From assembly GCA_023411555.1 (NCBI GenBank), contig JAEYOQ010000064.1, positions 100,203-164,202 of the forward strand: DNA of 64,000 nt, given 5' to 3'. The translations under genes and the position numbers were made by a program. Of this stretch, positions 50,231-58,100 are shown piece by piece. Position 1 is the first letter of the stretch, and the number at the start of each line of letters is the position of its first letter. The notes under the pieces were generated by a model. It ran no database searches, was not told the DNA's origin, and saw only the letters and a program-made list of their open reading frames with translations. Source of the stretch: Bacillota bacterium (GTDB lineage: Bacteria; Bacillota; Clostridia; Lachnospirales; Lachnospiraceae).

Positions 50231-50884
50231 ATGAAGTATGCTGGCAGTAGGGGCGCTTCTGTTAATGCAGAGCATATAATATGCAGGATGCTGGCACATC
50301 AATGTATGCCTACCCTTTTGAAGGTGAAGCCCGCAAGCTTACTATTGATTGACAAGAGCTTAGTGCCTGATTTACGTGAGTTCTATCTGCTTTTGATGAA
50401 ATATCTTAAGTACTATTCCTGTAGCTGTGTCCCTTTCCAGGAGACGAATGCAAGATTATATCTGTTTCTTTATTCTGAGGAATTACTTTATCAAACAGTA
50501 ACCATAGGGATGCGCCAGTCCTTTCTGGAGAGGTATGGTTATTCTGTTCATAAGGAGCAGATCGCCTCGGTGTTGGAGCTCCTTGGAAGAAAATATCGTA
50601 ATTACTGGATATCAGGGGAGTTTCCCCATGAGATTGGCATATTATTGGGATATCCCCTTATTGATGTGGAGGGCTTCATACGCAACCATGGCAGGAACTA
50701 TCTTCTTTGTGGTATGTGGAAGGTCTATGGCAGGGTTAAGGTAGCGGAGGCAGCCTTTTTATCCTTTCATCAGCTGAGATCTAGGGCTGTGAGCCTTGCA
50801 GAGAAAGAAAATGAGCTCCCAACCCTATCCAGAGAAGAGGGGAGCCAATATAACAGGGTTCTTTGGGAGTTGCTCACTTATTAA
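50231..50884 (+). CDS. DUF3793 family protein
   Basis: A 217-residue soluble protein with the DUF3793 core: LLIYS/FLYSEELL, then SGEFPHEIGILLGYPLIDVEGFIRNHGRNYLLCGMWKVYG. The family is common in anaerobic Clostridia and has no settled function. The ATG at 50210 is in frame but lacks a ribosome site; the ATG at 50231 has an AAAGGA element about ten bases upstream and is preferred with moderate certainty. A very long hairpin terminator follows. Confidence 0.8.
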   Translation: MKYAGSRGASVNAEHIICRMLAHQCMPTLLKVKPASLLLIDKSLVPDLREFYLLLMKYLKYYSCSCVPFQETNARLYLFLYSEELLYQTVTIGMRQSFLERYGYSVHKEQIASVLELLGRKYRNYWISGEFPHEIGILLGYPLIDVEGFIRNHGRNYLLCGMWKVYGRVKVAEAAFLSFHQLRSRAVSLAEKENELPTLSREEGSQYNRVLWELLTY

Positions 50885-50947
50885 TCAAGTCAAGTTAATA
50901 TGCCACATAGATTAGTTAATGTATTAATTACCTTAATGGGGATATGC

Positions 50948-51006
50948 ATGCTCCCTTATAGGATACAAGTTATGTTTCTTGTATCCTATAAGGGAGCATA
51001 TTTTGT
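50948..51006. terminator. long perfect hairpin terminator
   Basis: A 22-bp perfect inverted repeat begins ATGCTCCC (50948-50969) and is mirrored at 50978-50999 around an eight-base loop, followed by ATTTTG. It is much longer than the other terminators in the window. The remaining spacer to the GGDEF-EAL gene (51007-51175) holds nothing I can support. Confidence 0.75.
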
Positions 51007-51175
51007 TACAGCCTCTTCAGTGTCTCACAGGAAAGGGGGTCATAAAAGATACGAATTGTCCCTATTACGATAAAAAACAACATTTTTCGATTAAAAAGTC
51101 AATTGTAAGCTTTTCCATTTTCAGAATGAATGCTATAATGAGGAAGATGACGAATGAAATGAGGTGTAGCGAAGG

Positions 51176-53521
51176 ATGATTTACATAAAAAGGGGTATTG
51201 CTTCTATATTATTTCTAGCATATATTATAGCAATTCATTTTAGATCGGATATTCTGGGCAATATTTTATCCCCTATCGTAACCTTTATAATTTGTTATAT
51301 GGTGTTTCGTACCATTTTCTATGATTACAAGTCTAAAAGTGTACCGGGGTTGTTACTTGTAATGGGAATTTTCGTATGGGGACTGAGTGATATACTTTGG
51401 GCTGTTCTTGATATTGGCTATCACATTAATCCTGATAAGGTAATGTTTGTAAACCTCGGTTATGTTCTTACCAATATTCTGTTCACGATCTCCTTATCAA
51501 TCTATGGTTTTCGAGAATTAAGAAAATGGAATTTTGTTCAGGTACTGCTGGACTCTGTCGTTGACGTGTTTTTCGTCGTAAATGTAATCTGGATCTTCTT
51601 TTTGAATCAAAAAGCAGAAAATTTGCTTGAGCTCCAGAATGAGTATCTCTCATACTTCGCCATTATTTTGGATATCATCAATATCATTTGGATTATCATC
51701 TGGCATATGTCTTACCGAATTAAAAGATTACCTCGATTCACTCGTTATGTTGCCATTGCATTATCTGTTTTTGCAATCACTGATCTGATTTATTATTATC
51801 AACATTTTTTTGTAGAGTATCGTCCCAATACCCTACTGGATTCCATATATGTTGCATCCTTTGGTTTATTGGCATTAGCCGGCTATGTCAGAAAGACAGC
51901 GCCACAGGAAGATACTTCATCAGAGACAGCTCTTATCGGAAGAAAAAACAAAGGTCTTTATCTGCTGATTGTACCATTGATTGTACTGCTCCTTAAAGGT
52001 TTTATAGTAATAGAACTCCTACGGTTTGTAGTGGTAATTCTGGTTTATACTATACTGAGTAACTATATTCAAGAGAGCATTAGAAAGAATGAGCAATTAG
52101 AAAAGGAGCAGGAGCTTAACAGTAAACTGGAGTTGATGGTTAAGGAAAGGACCGAAGAGCTTACTAAGAAAAATGAAATGCTGGAAGAAATGATAAATCA
52201 TAATATGATAACCGGCTTATGGAATAAGCGATATCTGCTTTCTTATCTGGATCAGGAGATACAAGGTCTACAGGAGAAGGAAACCATTGAACTGTTCTAT
52301 ATCGATATTAATCGTTACAAGATGATATCTGCAATGTTCGGGAGTAAGATTGGAGAAAGTATTCTAATGGCAGTCGCCATAAGACTAACCGAATTAATGA
52401 AGGAGATTCCTAATTCATTACTGGCTTCTTATAGTGAGGACATGTTCGTCGCTGTTGTTAGAAGTAATTACATTAATAATGACCGGCAGAGGCTTGCCAA
52501 TGAGATGATTAGGGCAGTAAGTGATATCTATCAGTTTGGAGATTATAAGCTTCGAGTTACCTTAAATATCGGTATATCCATCTATCCCACGAAAGCTTCC
52601 TCGAAGGAAGAGTTAATTAAGCATGCTGATATTGCAATGTCTCATGCCAGAACCTATGGTTGTAATACAATTCAGGAATATGATCTTTTGTTAAGTAATG
52701 ACATCTACCGAAGGAATTATATCGAGATTATGTTGAAGAAGGCAAGCTTTGATCAGGAATTCATGCTGTACTATCAGCCTCAGCTCAGTGCTGATCATAG
52801 AAAATTACTTGGATTTGAGGCGTTAATTCGTTGGCGGGCAGCGAGGGGAGAATTTATTCCACCAGTAGAGTTCATACCGATTGCGGAGGAAACAGGGTAT
52901 ATTGTTACAATTGGTGATTGGGTAATGAAGAAGGCTCTCAAGCAGCTGGCAGAGTGGAATAGATCGTTAGATGAAAAATTAACAATGAGCATCAATATAT
53001 CACTGAAGCAGTTGAATACGGCTCATTTTGCAGATAATCTCTATGAAGAAATAAGACGGCTGGGATTAAAGCCGGAGTGGATTGACCTGGAGATAACAGA
53101 ATCAATCCAATTGGATAATGCAGAGATGATTGATATCTTAGATGAAATCAGACAACAGGGAATTAATATTTCGATTGATGATTTTGGTACCGGCTTCTCG
53201 TCTCTTAGCTATTTTAGGATACTTCCGATCGATCGTATTAAGCTGGCAAGGGAGCTGGTTCAGTCTGTACATATTGACAAATTTGACAATCAATTGGTAA
53301 AATCAATCATACAGATTTCGCAGGCCAAGGGTGTTAGTATAATTGCGGAAGGTGTTGAGACCGAAGAGCAATGGATTACCCTGAAGGAATTGGGGTGTGA
53401 AGTGGTTCAGGGCTATTTGTTTGGAAAACCGATGCCGGCTTATGAATTAGAAGCAATCTATCAAGATCTAAAGAAACAGGATACAGATTATAATCCGGTC
53501 ATAAATCTAAAGGCAATTTAA
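51176..53521 (+). CDS. membrane GGDEF-EAL protein with degenerate motifs
   Basis: A 781-residue cyclic-di-GMP-type protein. Seven to nine membrane segments fill residues 5-300, then a coiled coil (about 300-345), GGDEF and EAL domains. The GGDEF motif reads SEDMF (residues 420-424), so cyclase activity is not expected. The EAL domain keeps EAL at 548-550, DDFGTGFSS, EGVET and the Gln of QGYLFGKP. However, the motif normally KIDR is KLAR (Lys689, Ala691), losing a conserved aspartate. It may be a weak phosphodiesterase or a receptor. The ATG follows GAGGTG. Confidence 0.9.
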   Translation: MIYIKRGIASILFLAYIIAIHFRSDILGNILSPIVTFIICYMVFRTIFYDYKSKSVPGLLLVMGIFVWGLSDILWAVLDIGYHINPDKVMFVNLGYVLTNILFTISLSIYGFRELRKWNFVQVLLDSVVDVFFVVNVIWIFFLNQKAENLLELQNEYLSYFAIILDIINIIWIIIWHMSYRIKRLPRFTRYVAIALSVFAITDLIYYYQHFFVEYRPNTLLDSIYVASFGLLALAGYVRKTAPQEDTSSETALIGRKNKGLYLLIVPLIVLLLKGFIVIELLRFVVVILVYTILSNYIQESIRKNEQLEKEQELNSKLELMVKERTEELTKKNEMLEEMINHNMITGLWNKRYLLSYLDQEIQGLQEKETIELFYIDINRYKMISAMFGSKIGESILMAVAIRLTELMKEIPNSLLASYSEDMFVAVVRSNYINNDRQRLANEMIRAVSDIYQFGDYKLRVTLNIGISIYPTKASSKEELIKHADIAMSHARTYGCNTIQEYDLLLSNDIYRRNYIEIMLKKASFDQEFMLYYQPQLSADHRKLLGFEALIRWRAARGEFIPPVEFIPIAEETGYIVTIGDWVMKKALKQLAEWNRSLDEKLTMSINISLKQLNTAHFADNLYEEIRRLGLKPEWIDLEITESIQLDNAEMIDILDEIRQQGINISIDDFGTGFSSLSYFRILPIDRIKLARELVQSVHIDKFDNQLVKSIIQISQAKGVSIIAEGVETEEQWITLKELGCEVVQGYLFGKPMPAYELEAIYQDLKKQDTDYNPVINLKAI

Positions 53522-53607
53522 GCATTCATAATCCTTGCATTCGGCGGGAATATTACAACTACAGAGAATATGAACCTGATTAAGAAAAGATGTTGGAGGG
53601 CGAGAAG

Positions 53608-54693
53608 ATGAGTTTTATGAACAAAGAAGAAAATCTCCATATGATAGAGGCATTGTCTAATGCTATGGGAGTGTCCGGCTTTGAAGATAAGGTAGTAGAG
53701 TTGCTACGCAGCTACAGCAAAGACTTAGGTGAGTTAAGAGAGGATTCCCTTCGTAATCTTTTCATTTACCGAAAAGAGAATAGAGGAAACCGGAAAATCG
53801 TGCAGCTGGATGCCCATAGTGACGAGGTAGGCTTCATGGTTCATTCTATTCGTCCTAATGGTACCTTACAGATTATCCCTCTTGGGAGCTGGGTGAATTA
53901 TAATATTCCAGCCCATAAGGTGTGGGTTCGCAATTCTGATTATGAATATATACCAGGAATCATTACCAGTAAGCCTCCTCATTACATGAGTGAACAGGAG
54001 AAACATGCATCCATCGATATCAAGCAGATGACGATAGATGTAGGTGCTTCCTCGAAGGAGGAAGCAATCAGGGACTTTAAGATTCGAGTTGGCGAACCGG
54101 TGGTACCTTATGTGGACTTTGAGTACGATAAGAAGCATGATATCATGATGGGAAAAGCATTTGATAACCGCGTAGGCTGTGCAGGTGTAATAGCAACGCT
54201 TAGAGCATTACAGGGTGAGAGCCTTGGGGTAGATGTTGTTGCTGGAATCGCATCGCAGGAGGAGGTCGGAGCAAGAGGCAGTACCGTTACTACCAGAATG
54301 ATCCGTCCTGATGTCGCAATAGTATTTGAAGGCTGCCCAGCGGATGACACCAGTGTTGATAGCTATGAGATTCAAACTGCAATCAAAAAGGGTCCCATGC
54401 TTCGCCACATCGATGGAAAGATGATAGCCAATCCAAGGTTTCAGCGCTTTGCATTGGATACAGCAGCTAGATGCAATCTTCCTGTGCAGGAGGCGGTGAG
54501 AGCAGCTGGTACAACCAATGGTTCAGTAATTCATCTATCGAATCAGGGAATTCCAACCATTGTAGTCGGTGTTCCCGTTCGCTATGCTCATACACATTAT
54601 AGTATCTCAACCTATTATGACTATGAGAACAGTGTAAAGCTGGTTGTGGAGCTTCTTAGGACCTTAGATGAGAATGTTATACAAGGCTTTTAG
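53608..54693 (+). CDS. M42 family metallopeptidase (glutamyl aminopeptidase/cellulase M type)
   Basis: A 361-residue cytosolic aminopeptidase of the M42 family with two bound metals. Ligand motifs seen are LDAHSDEVGFMV, GKAFDNRVG, SQEEVGARGS, EGCPADD and the C-terminal histidine in RYAHTHYS. It trims peptides, often with preference for acidic or hydrophobic N-terminal residues. The ATG at 53608 has GGAGG eight bases upstream and is chosen over 53590. It stands alone, about 85 bases behind the GGDEF-EAL gene, with its own terminator. Confidence 0.92.
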   Translation: MSFMNKEENLHMIEALSNAMGVSGFEDKVVELLRSYSKDLGELREDSLRNLFIYRKENRGNRKIVQLDAHSDEVGFMVHSIRPNGTLQIIPLGSWVNYNIPAHKVWVRNSDYEYIPGIITSKPPHYMSEQEKHASIDIKQMTIDVGASSKEEAIRDFKIRVGEPVVPYVDFEYDKKHDIMMGKAFDNRVGCAGVIATLRALQGESLGVDVVAGIASQEEVGARGSTVTTRMIRPDVAIVFEGCPADDTSVDSYEIQTAIKKGPMLRHIDGKMIANPRFQRFALDTAARCNLPVQEAVRAAGTTNGSVIHLSNQGIPTIVVGVPVRYAHTHYSISTYYDYENSVKLVVELLRTLDENVIQGF

Positions 54694-54715
54694 TGATCAA
54701 AATAGATACTTTCAG

Positions 54716-54747
54716 AAGGAGGGCTGGTGCATAACAGCCCTCCTTTA
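54716..54747 (+). terminator. terminator after M42 peptidase gene
   Basis: AAGGAGGGCTG (54716-54726) pairs perfectly with CAGCCCTCCTT (54735-54745) around an eight-base loop and runs into TATT. Confidence 0.85.
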
Positions 54748-54855
54748 TTCGTTACAAAAGAAAGTTCGCAGAGCGTGTTTTCTTTTGATTAGGGGAAGGT
54801 AAGTCAACTAGATAGAAAATTATGTTCTACAGGTTTTCTATATATGAAATTATTG

Positions 54856-54910
54856 TTGACATCCTATATTCTAGGATGTATATTAATATAAAAAGATGTA
54901 TAAATATACA
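54856..54910 (+). promoter_or_regulatory. argC promoter with ArgR box and a second palindrome
   Basis: TTGACA (54856-54861), 17 bases, TATATT (54879-54884). At 54897-54910, TGTATAAATATACA fits the ArgR/AhrC core pattern TGNATWWWWATNCA exactly and lies where it would block the start of the transcript. A different palindrome, ACATCCTA-TATTC-TAGGATGT (54859-54879), fills the space between -35 and -10. Confidence 0.7.
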
Positions 54911-54943
54911 TGACAATATACATATATAAGATGAGGTGAGCCT

Positions 54944-55900
54944 ATGAAAAAGAAAGTATTTGTCGATGGATTATCAGGAACAACAGGCCTCAAGATCCAT
55001 GAGAGATTAAGCTTATATTCAGAGCTTGAGATGATCACAATAGATTATGAGAAAAGAAGGGAGCCGCAGGAAAGAGCTAGGTGCCTGAATGACGCAGATA
55101 TAGTGTTCCTGTGCTTACCCGACGAGGCGGCGAAGGAAGCAGTCAGCCTAGTAACAAACCCTGCTACAAAGGTGATTGATGCCAGTACGGCCCATCGTAC
55201 GGCTTCCGATTGGACTTACGGACTTCCGGAATTATCGAAGGAGCATCGGGCAGCGGTACAGAACTGTAAGAGATTGAGTAATCCGGGCTGTCATGCTACC
55301 GCTTTCATTCTGGCGGCCTATCCCTTGGTTAAAAAGGGTGTGATAGCACCAGACTATCCAATTACCTGTCAGAGCCTTACCGGCTACAGTGGTGGAGGGA
55401 AAGCTCTGATTGAGAAATATGAGTCGAATGAGGGTAGGAATGATTATGCAAAGGCGCCCAGACCCTATGCACTTAGCTTAAATCACAAGCATTTACCAGA
55501 GATGACCTTACATGCAGGGTTATCGGAGGCACCACTTTTTGTTCCGATCCTTGGCAACAATTATAAGGGCATGGCAGTAATGCTGCCGCTTCATACAAAG
55601 CTTCTTTCAAAAAAAATGACAGGGAGAAATATACAGGAGCTGCTTGAAGAGCATTATGCCGGCGAGAAATTCGTTAAGGTGATGCCCTATGCTGATGATA
55701 CAATTCTTTTTGACGGAGCAGTAGATATTACTGCCTGTAATGATACGAACATGGCAGAGATTTTTGTGTTTGGCAATGATGCAAAGGGAACAGCCCTTGT
55801 AATGACCCGCATCGATAATTTGGGAAAAGGAGCCTCCGGGGCAGCGATTCAGAATATGAATCTAATGCTTGGCTTTGAGGAGGGCCTGCACTTATCCTAA
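54944..55900 (+). CDS. argC: N-acetyl-gamma-glutamyl-phosphate reductase, short (type 2) form
   Basis: A 318-residue reductase for the third step of arginine synthesis, converting N-acetylglutamyl phosphate to the semialdehyde with NADPH. The NADP loop is DGLSGTTGLKIHERL. The catalytic cysteine is in SNPGCHATAF, and YSGGGK follows. The short length and sequence type match the type 2 ArgC group. It is the only arginine gene here, without argJ, argB or argD, but an ArgR box lies before it. The ATG follows a GAGGTGAG site. Confidence 0.93.
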   Translation: MKKKVFVDGLSGTTGLKIHERLSLYSELEMITIDYEKRREPQERARCLNDADIVFLCLPDEAAKEAVSLVTNPATKVIDASTAHRTASDWTYGLPELSKEHRAAVQNCKRLSNPGCHATAFILAAYPLVKKGVIAPDYPITCQSLTGYSGGGKALIEKYESNEGRNDYAKAPRPYALSLNHKHLPEMTLHAGLSEAPLFVPILGNNYKGMAVMLPLHTKLLSKKMTGRNIQELLEEHYAGEKFVKVMPYADDTILFDGAVDITACNDTNMAEIFVFGNDAKGTALVMTRIDNLGKGASGAAIQNMNLMLGFEEGLHLS

Positions 55901-55992
55901 TGACCCATAACGTCCGGTAATCACCTGGATACCCTAACCTAACATTCCATCACATTGTGTTGCTTTATAGGTTTTTCATATTCTAAATAAAT

Positions 55993-56087
55993 AAAGCTGT
56001 ATTGCTTCTTCCCCATAGGATATCACTTATGGAATAGGCAATACAGCTTTTAATTGTATGGGAAATTTCTCTGAAATTCCTATACAA
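55993..56087. terminator. double hairpin between argC and HD-domain gene
   Basis: AAAGCTGTATTGC (55993-56005) pairs with GCAATACAGCTTT (56038-56050) as a terminator for argC, followed by TTA. Directly behind it, TTGTATGGGAAATTTC (56054-56069) pairs with GAAATTCCTATACAA (56073-56087) with one unpaired G; read on the minus strand it follows the HD gene. Confidence 0.75.
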
Positions 56088-56098
56088 TAAAGTCCTCT

Positions 56099-56599
56099 TT
56101 ATCCCTTACAATATTGAAATAGCCTGGTCTTAGGTTGAATGGGAATATATAAGGTCTCAGCTAGAGAGCAGACCTTGTCAACAATACATACCAAGAAGGA
56201 CTCACGGCAGCTGGGAGCGGTCCTTAGTGTCAGGGGCCACATGTGCTTAAAGATGATGTCCTCTTCTATGGAATTTATATTGAAATATCGTCTGGCATTC
56301 CGAAGAGCAAATTTCGGATGTACAAATCCATGGAGCCTATGACTCTTATCAGGAATATGCCAGTCATACAGATAGAAATCATGTAGGATTGCTCCTCGTA
56401 TCAGACTCTTATAGTGAAATTGCATGGGTAGAAGGAGAGCAAGACGATAACTGTGATAAGCAACACAAAGGCAGTGGGTCAAGGTACTGGTGTTTCCATG
56501 CTGAATGTATCGGTTCATCTCCAGAACCTGCTCCACTTGAAGCAGCTCTCTGACCGTACAGATAAATTCTCTTTTCTCTTCGTTTGTGATAAGAATCAC
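56099..56599 (-). CDS. HD-domain phosphohydrolase
   Basis: A 166-residue protein of the HD superfamily. Metal ligands His42 (STLTHCLCVAYHSY) and the His73-Asp74 pair (AILHDFYLYDW) are seen, and H-W-P and DK motifs follow (FKHMWPLT and VDKVCS). This is the small clostridial HD family that may hydrolyse a nucleotide or phosphoester. The gene is alone, converging on argC, and its ATG follows GGATGTG. Substrate unknown. Confidence 0.85.
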   Translation of the reverse strand: MILITNEEKREFICTVRELLQVEQVLEMNRYIQHGNTSTLTHCLCVAYHSYRLALLLPMQFHYKSLIRGAILHDFYLYDWHIPDKSHRLHGFVHPKFALRNARRYFNINSIEEDIIFKHMWPLTLRTAPSCRESFLVCIVDKVCSLAETLYIPIQPKTRLFQYCKG

Positions 56600-56673
56600 A
56601 TCCTTTCATCCAAGCTTAATCTGATATCAATATTCTAATAGACTCTCTCAGATATTTCAATATTGGACGTCAT

Positions 56674-56752
56674 ATATTGGTAAAAAGTAACCAATATTTA
56701 TTGCCTAAATGCTATTATTGAGTTAAAATAACGATATGAGCGACTGCTCATA
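56674..56752 (+). promoter_or_regulatory. promoter and operators of the oligosaccharide operon
   Basis: TTGCCT (56701-56706), 17 bases, TAAAAT (56724-56729). TATGAGC-GACT-GCTCATA (56735-56752) is a perfect 7-base-arm palindrome at the transcript start. ATATTGGT/ACCAATAT (56674-56697) lies just upstream of the -35. Both are operator-like; no regulator gene is next to the operon. Confidence 0.55.
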
Positions 56753-56773
56753 AATGTATGGGAGGATATAACA

Positions 56774-58099
56774 ATGGATAAAAAAGCAATGCAGACAACA
56801 AAAATGGAGCGGTTGTCGTACACGGGCTTCTTTTTGGGGCAGAATATCATTTATGTATTACCTTTTCAATTTTTGACGTATTTTTATACGGAGTTCGTAG
56901 GTCTAACCTTAAGTGACACAGCGGTATTACTTCTTCTGGCAAAGGTATGGGATTCTATCAATGATCCGATTATGGGGGCGATTGTTGATAAGTGTAACTT
57001 TAAAAAGGGTAAATTCCTACCTTGGTTGAAGGTGGCTACCTATACAGTTCCCCTTTCGCTGTTTTTGATGTTCATCAATATTGATGGACCCTACCTGTTA
57101 AAATTAGTTTATGCTTATATGACCTATCTGTTCTTTGATATGGTATATACCATATCCGATTCACCGTTGTTTTCCTTATCCACGGTCATGACCAGTAACG
57201 CATATGAGAGAGATAAGCTTATGGCCTACGGAAGACTTGCTGCCGCTATCGCAGCCATTACGAGTGCTGTCTTCATGAGTATTAAAGCCAATGTGGGGTG
57301 GACCTGGACGGTGGGTATCTATTGTCTGATCTCTTTTATTGTAATGTTTCCGTTACAGTTTACTGCCAAGGAGAGGGTGAAATATCCGAATAGTGAAGAT
57401 ATCTCCTTTCTTAAGATATTCCAGTATTTATTCAAGAATAAGTATTTATTAATCTATTTTATTGGCTTCCTGGGGATTGAGATTACCAATACCCTTCAGA
57501 TTATGGCTGTATACTTTGCTAATTCTAATCTTGGTGATGAGACTATGGTTACGATTATTATGGCGGTTGTAATAATACCGATTATATTAATATCGCCCTT
57601 ACTTCCGATACTGATTAAACAGTTCGGGAAGAAGAGGCTTACCGTGATTAGCTCCGTTGCTGCGATTATGCTTAGTATTGTCCAGTATTTTGCAGGCTAT
57701 GACAATATGGTGCTATTTCTCGCAATTGCTGCCGTTCGAATTACCTTCATGCAGCTTCCATTGTTGCTGTATGGCATGTTTACCGCAGATTGCATAGAGT
57801 ATGGGGCATATCATACTGGTGAAAGAACCGCGGGAATGGCATTCTCGATACAGACCTTTATGACGAAGCTGGGTGGTGCATTAGCGAATACCCTCTGCCT
57901 GGTTTTACTTGGGGTATTTGGTTATGTTGAGCGTGCACCACAACAAACAGCACGTGCACTGGAGGGAATATGGATTATCTTCTGTCTCATTCCCTGCCTT
58001 GGATATGTGGTAATGCTGATTATTATGGCGATATATAAGCTGGATGAGAAGGAAGTTGCAAGAATGATGGAAGAAAACCAGAAGAAAGCGGGGGAATAA
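56774..58099 (+). CDS. GPH family sugar:cation symporter (MFS)
   Basis: A 441-residue carrier of the glycoside-pentoside-hexuronide group. Twelve membrane segments are expected. The early motif AKVWDSINDPIMGAIVDKCNFKKGKFLPWL and the middle CIEYGAYHTGERTAGMAFSIQTF are diagnostic for GPH members. It should import a di- or oligosaccharide with sodium or protons. It is the first gene of a three-gene operon with an alpha- and a beta-glucosidase, so the sugar is a glucoside. The next start follows its stop at once. Confidence 0.9.
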   Translation: MDKKAMQTTKMERLSYTGFFLGQNIIYVLPFQFLTYFYTEFVGLTLSDTAVLLLLAKVWDSINDPIMGAIVDKCNFKKGKFLPWLKVATYTVPLSLFLMFINIDGPYLLKLVYAYMTYLFFDMVYTISDSPLFSLSTVMTSNAYERDKLMAYGRLAAAIAAITSAVFMSIKANVGWTWTVGIYCLISFIVMFPLQFTAKERVKYPNSEDISFLKIFQYLFKNKYLLIYFIGFLGIEITNTLQIMAVYFANSNLGDETMVTIIMAVVIIPIILISPLLPILIKQFGKKRLTVISSVAAIMLSIVQYFAGYDNMVLFLAIAAVRITFMQLPLLLYGMFTADCIEYGAYHTGERTAGMAFSIQTFMTKLGGALANTLCLVLLGVFGYVERAPQQTARALEGIWIIFCLIPCLGYVVMLIIMAIYKLDEKEVARMMEENQKKAGE

Positions 58100-58100
58100 A

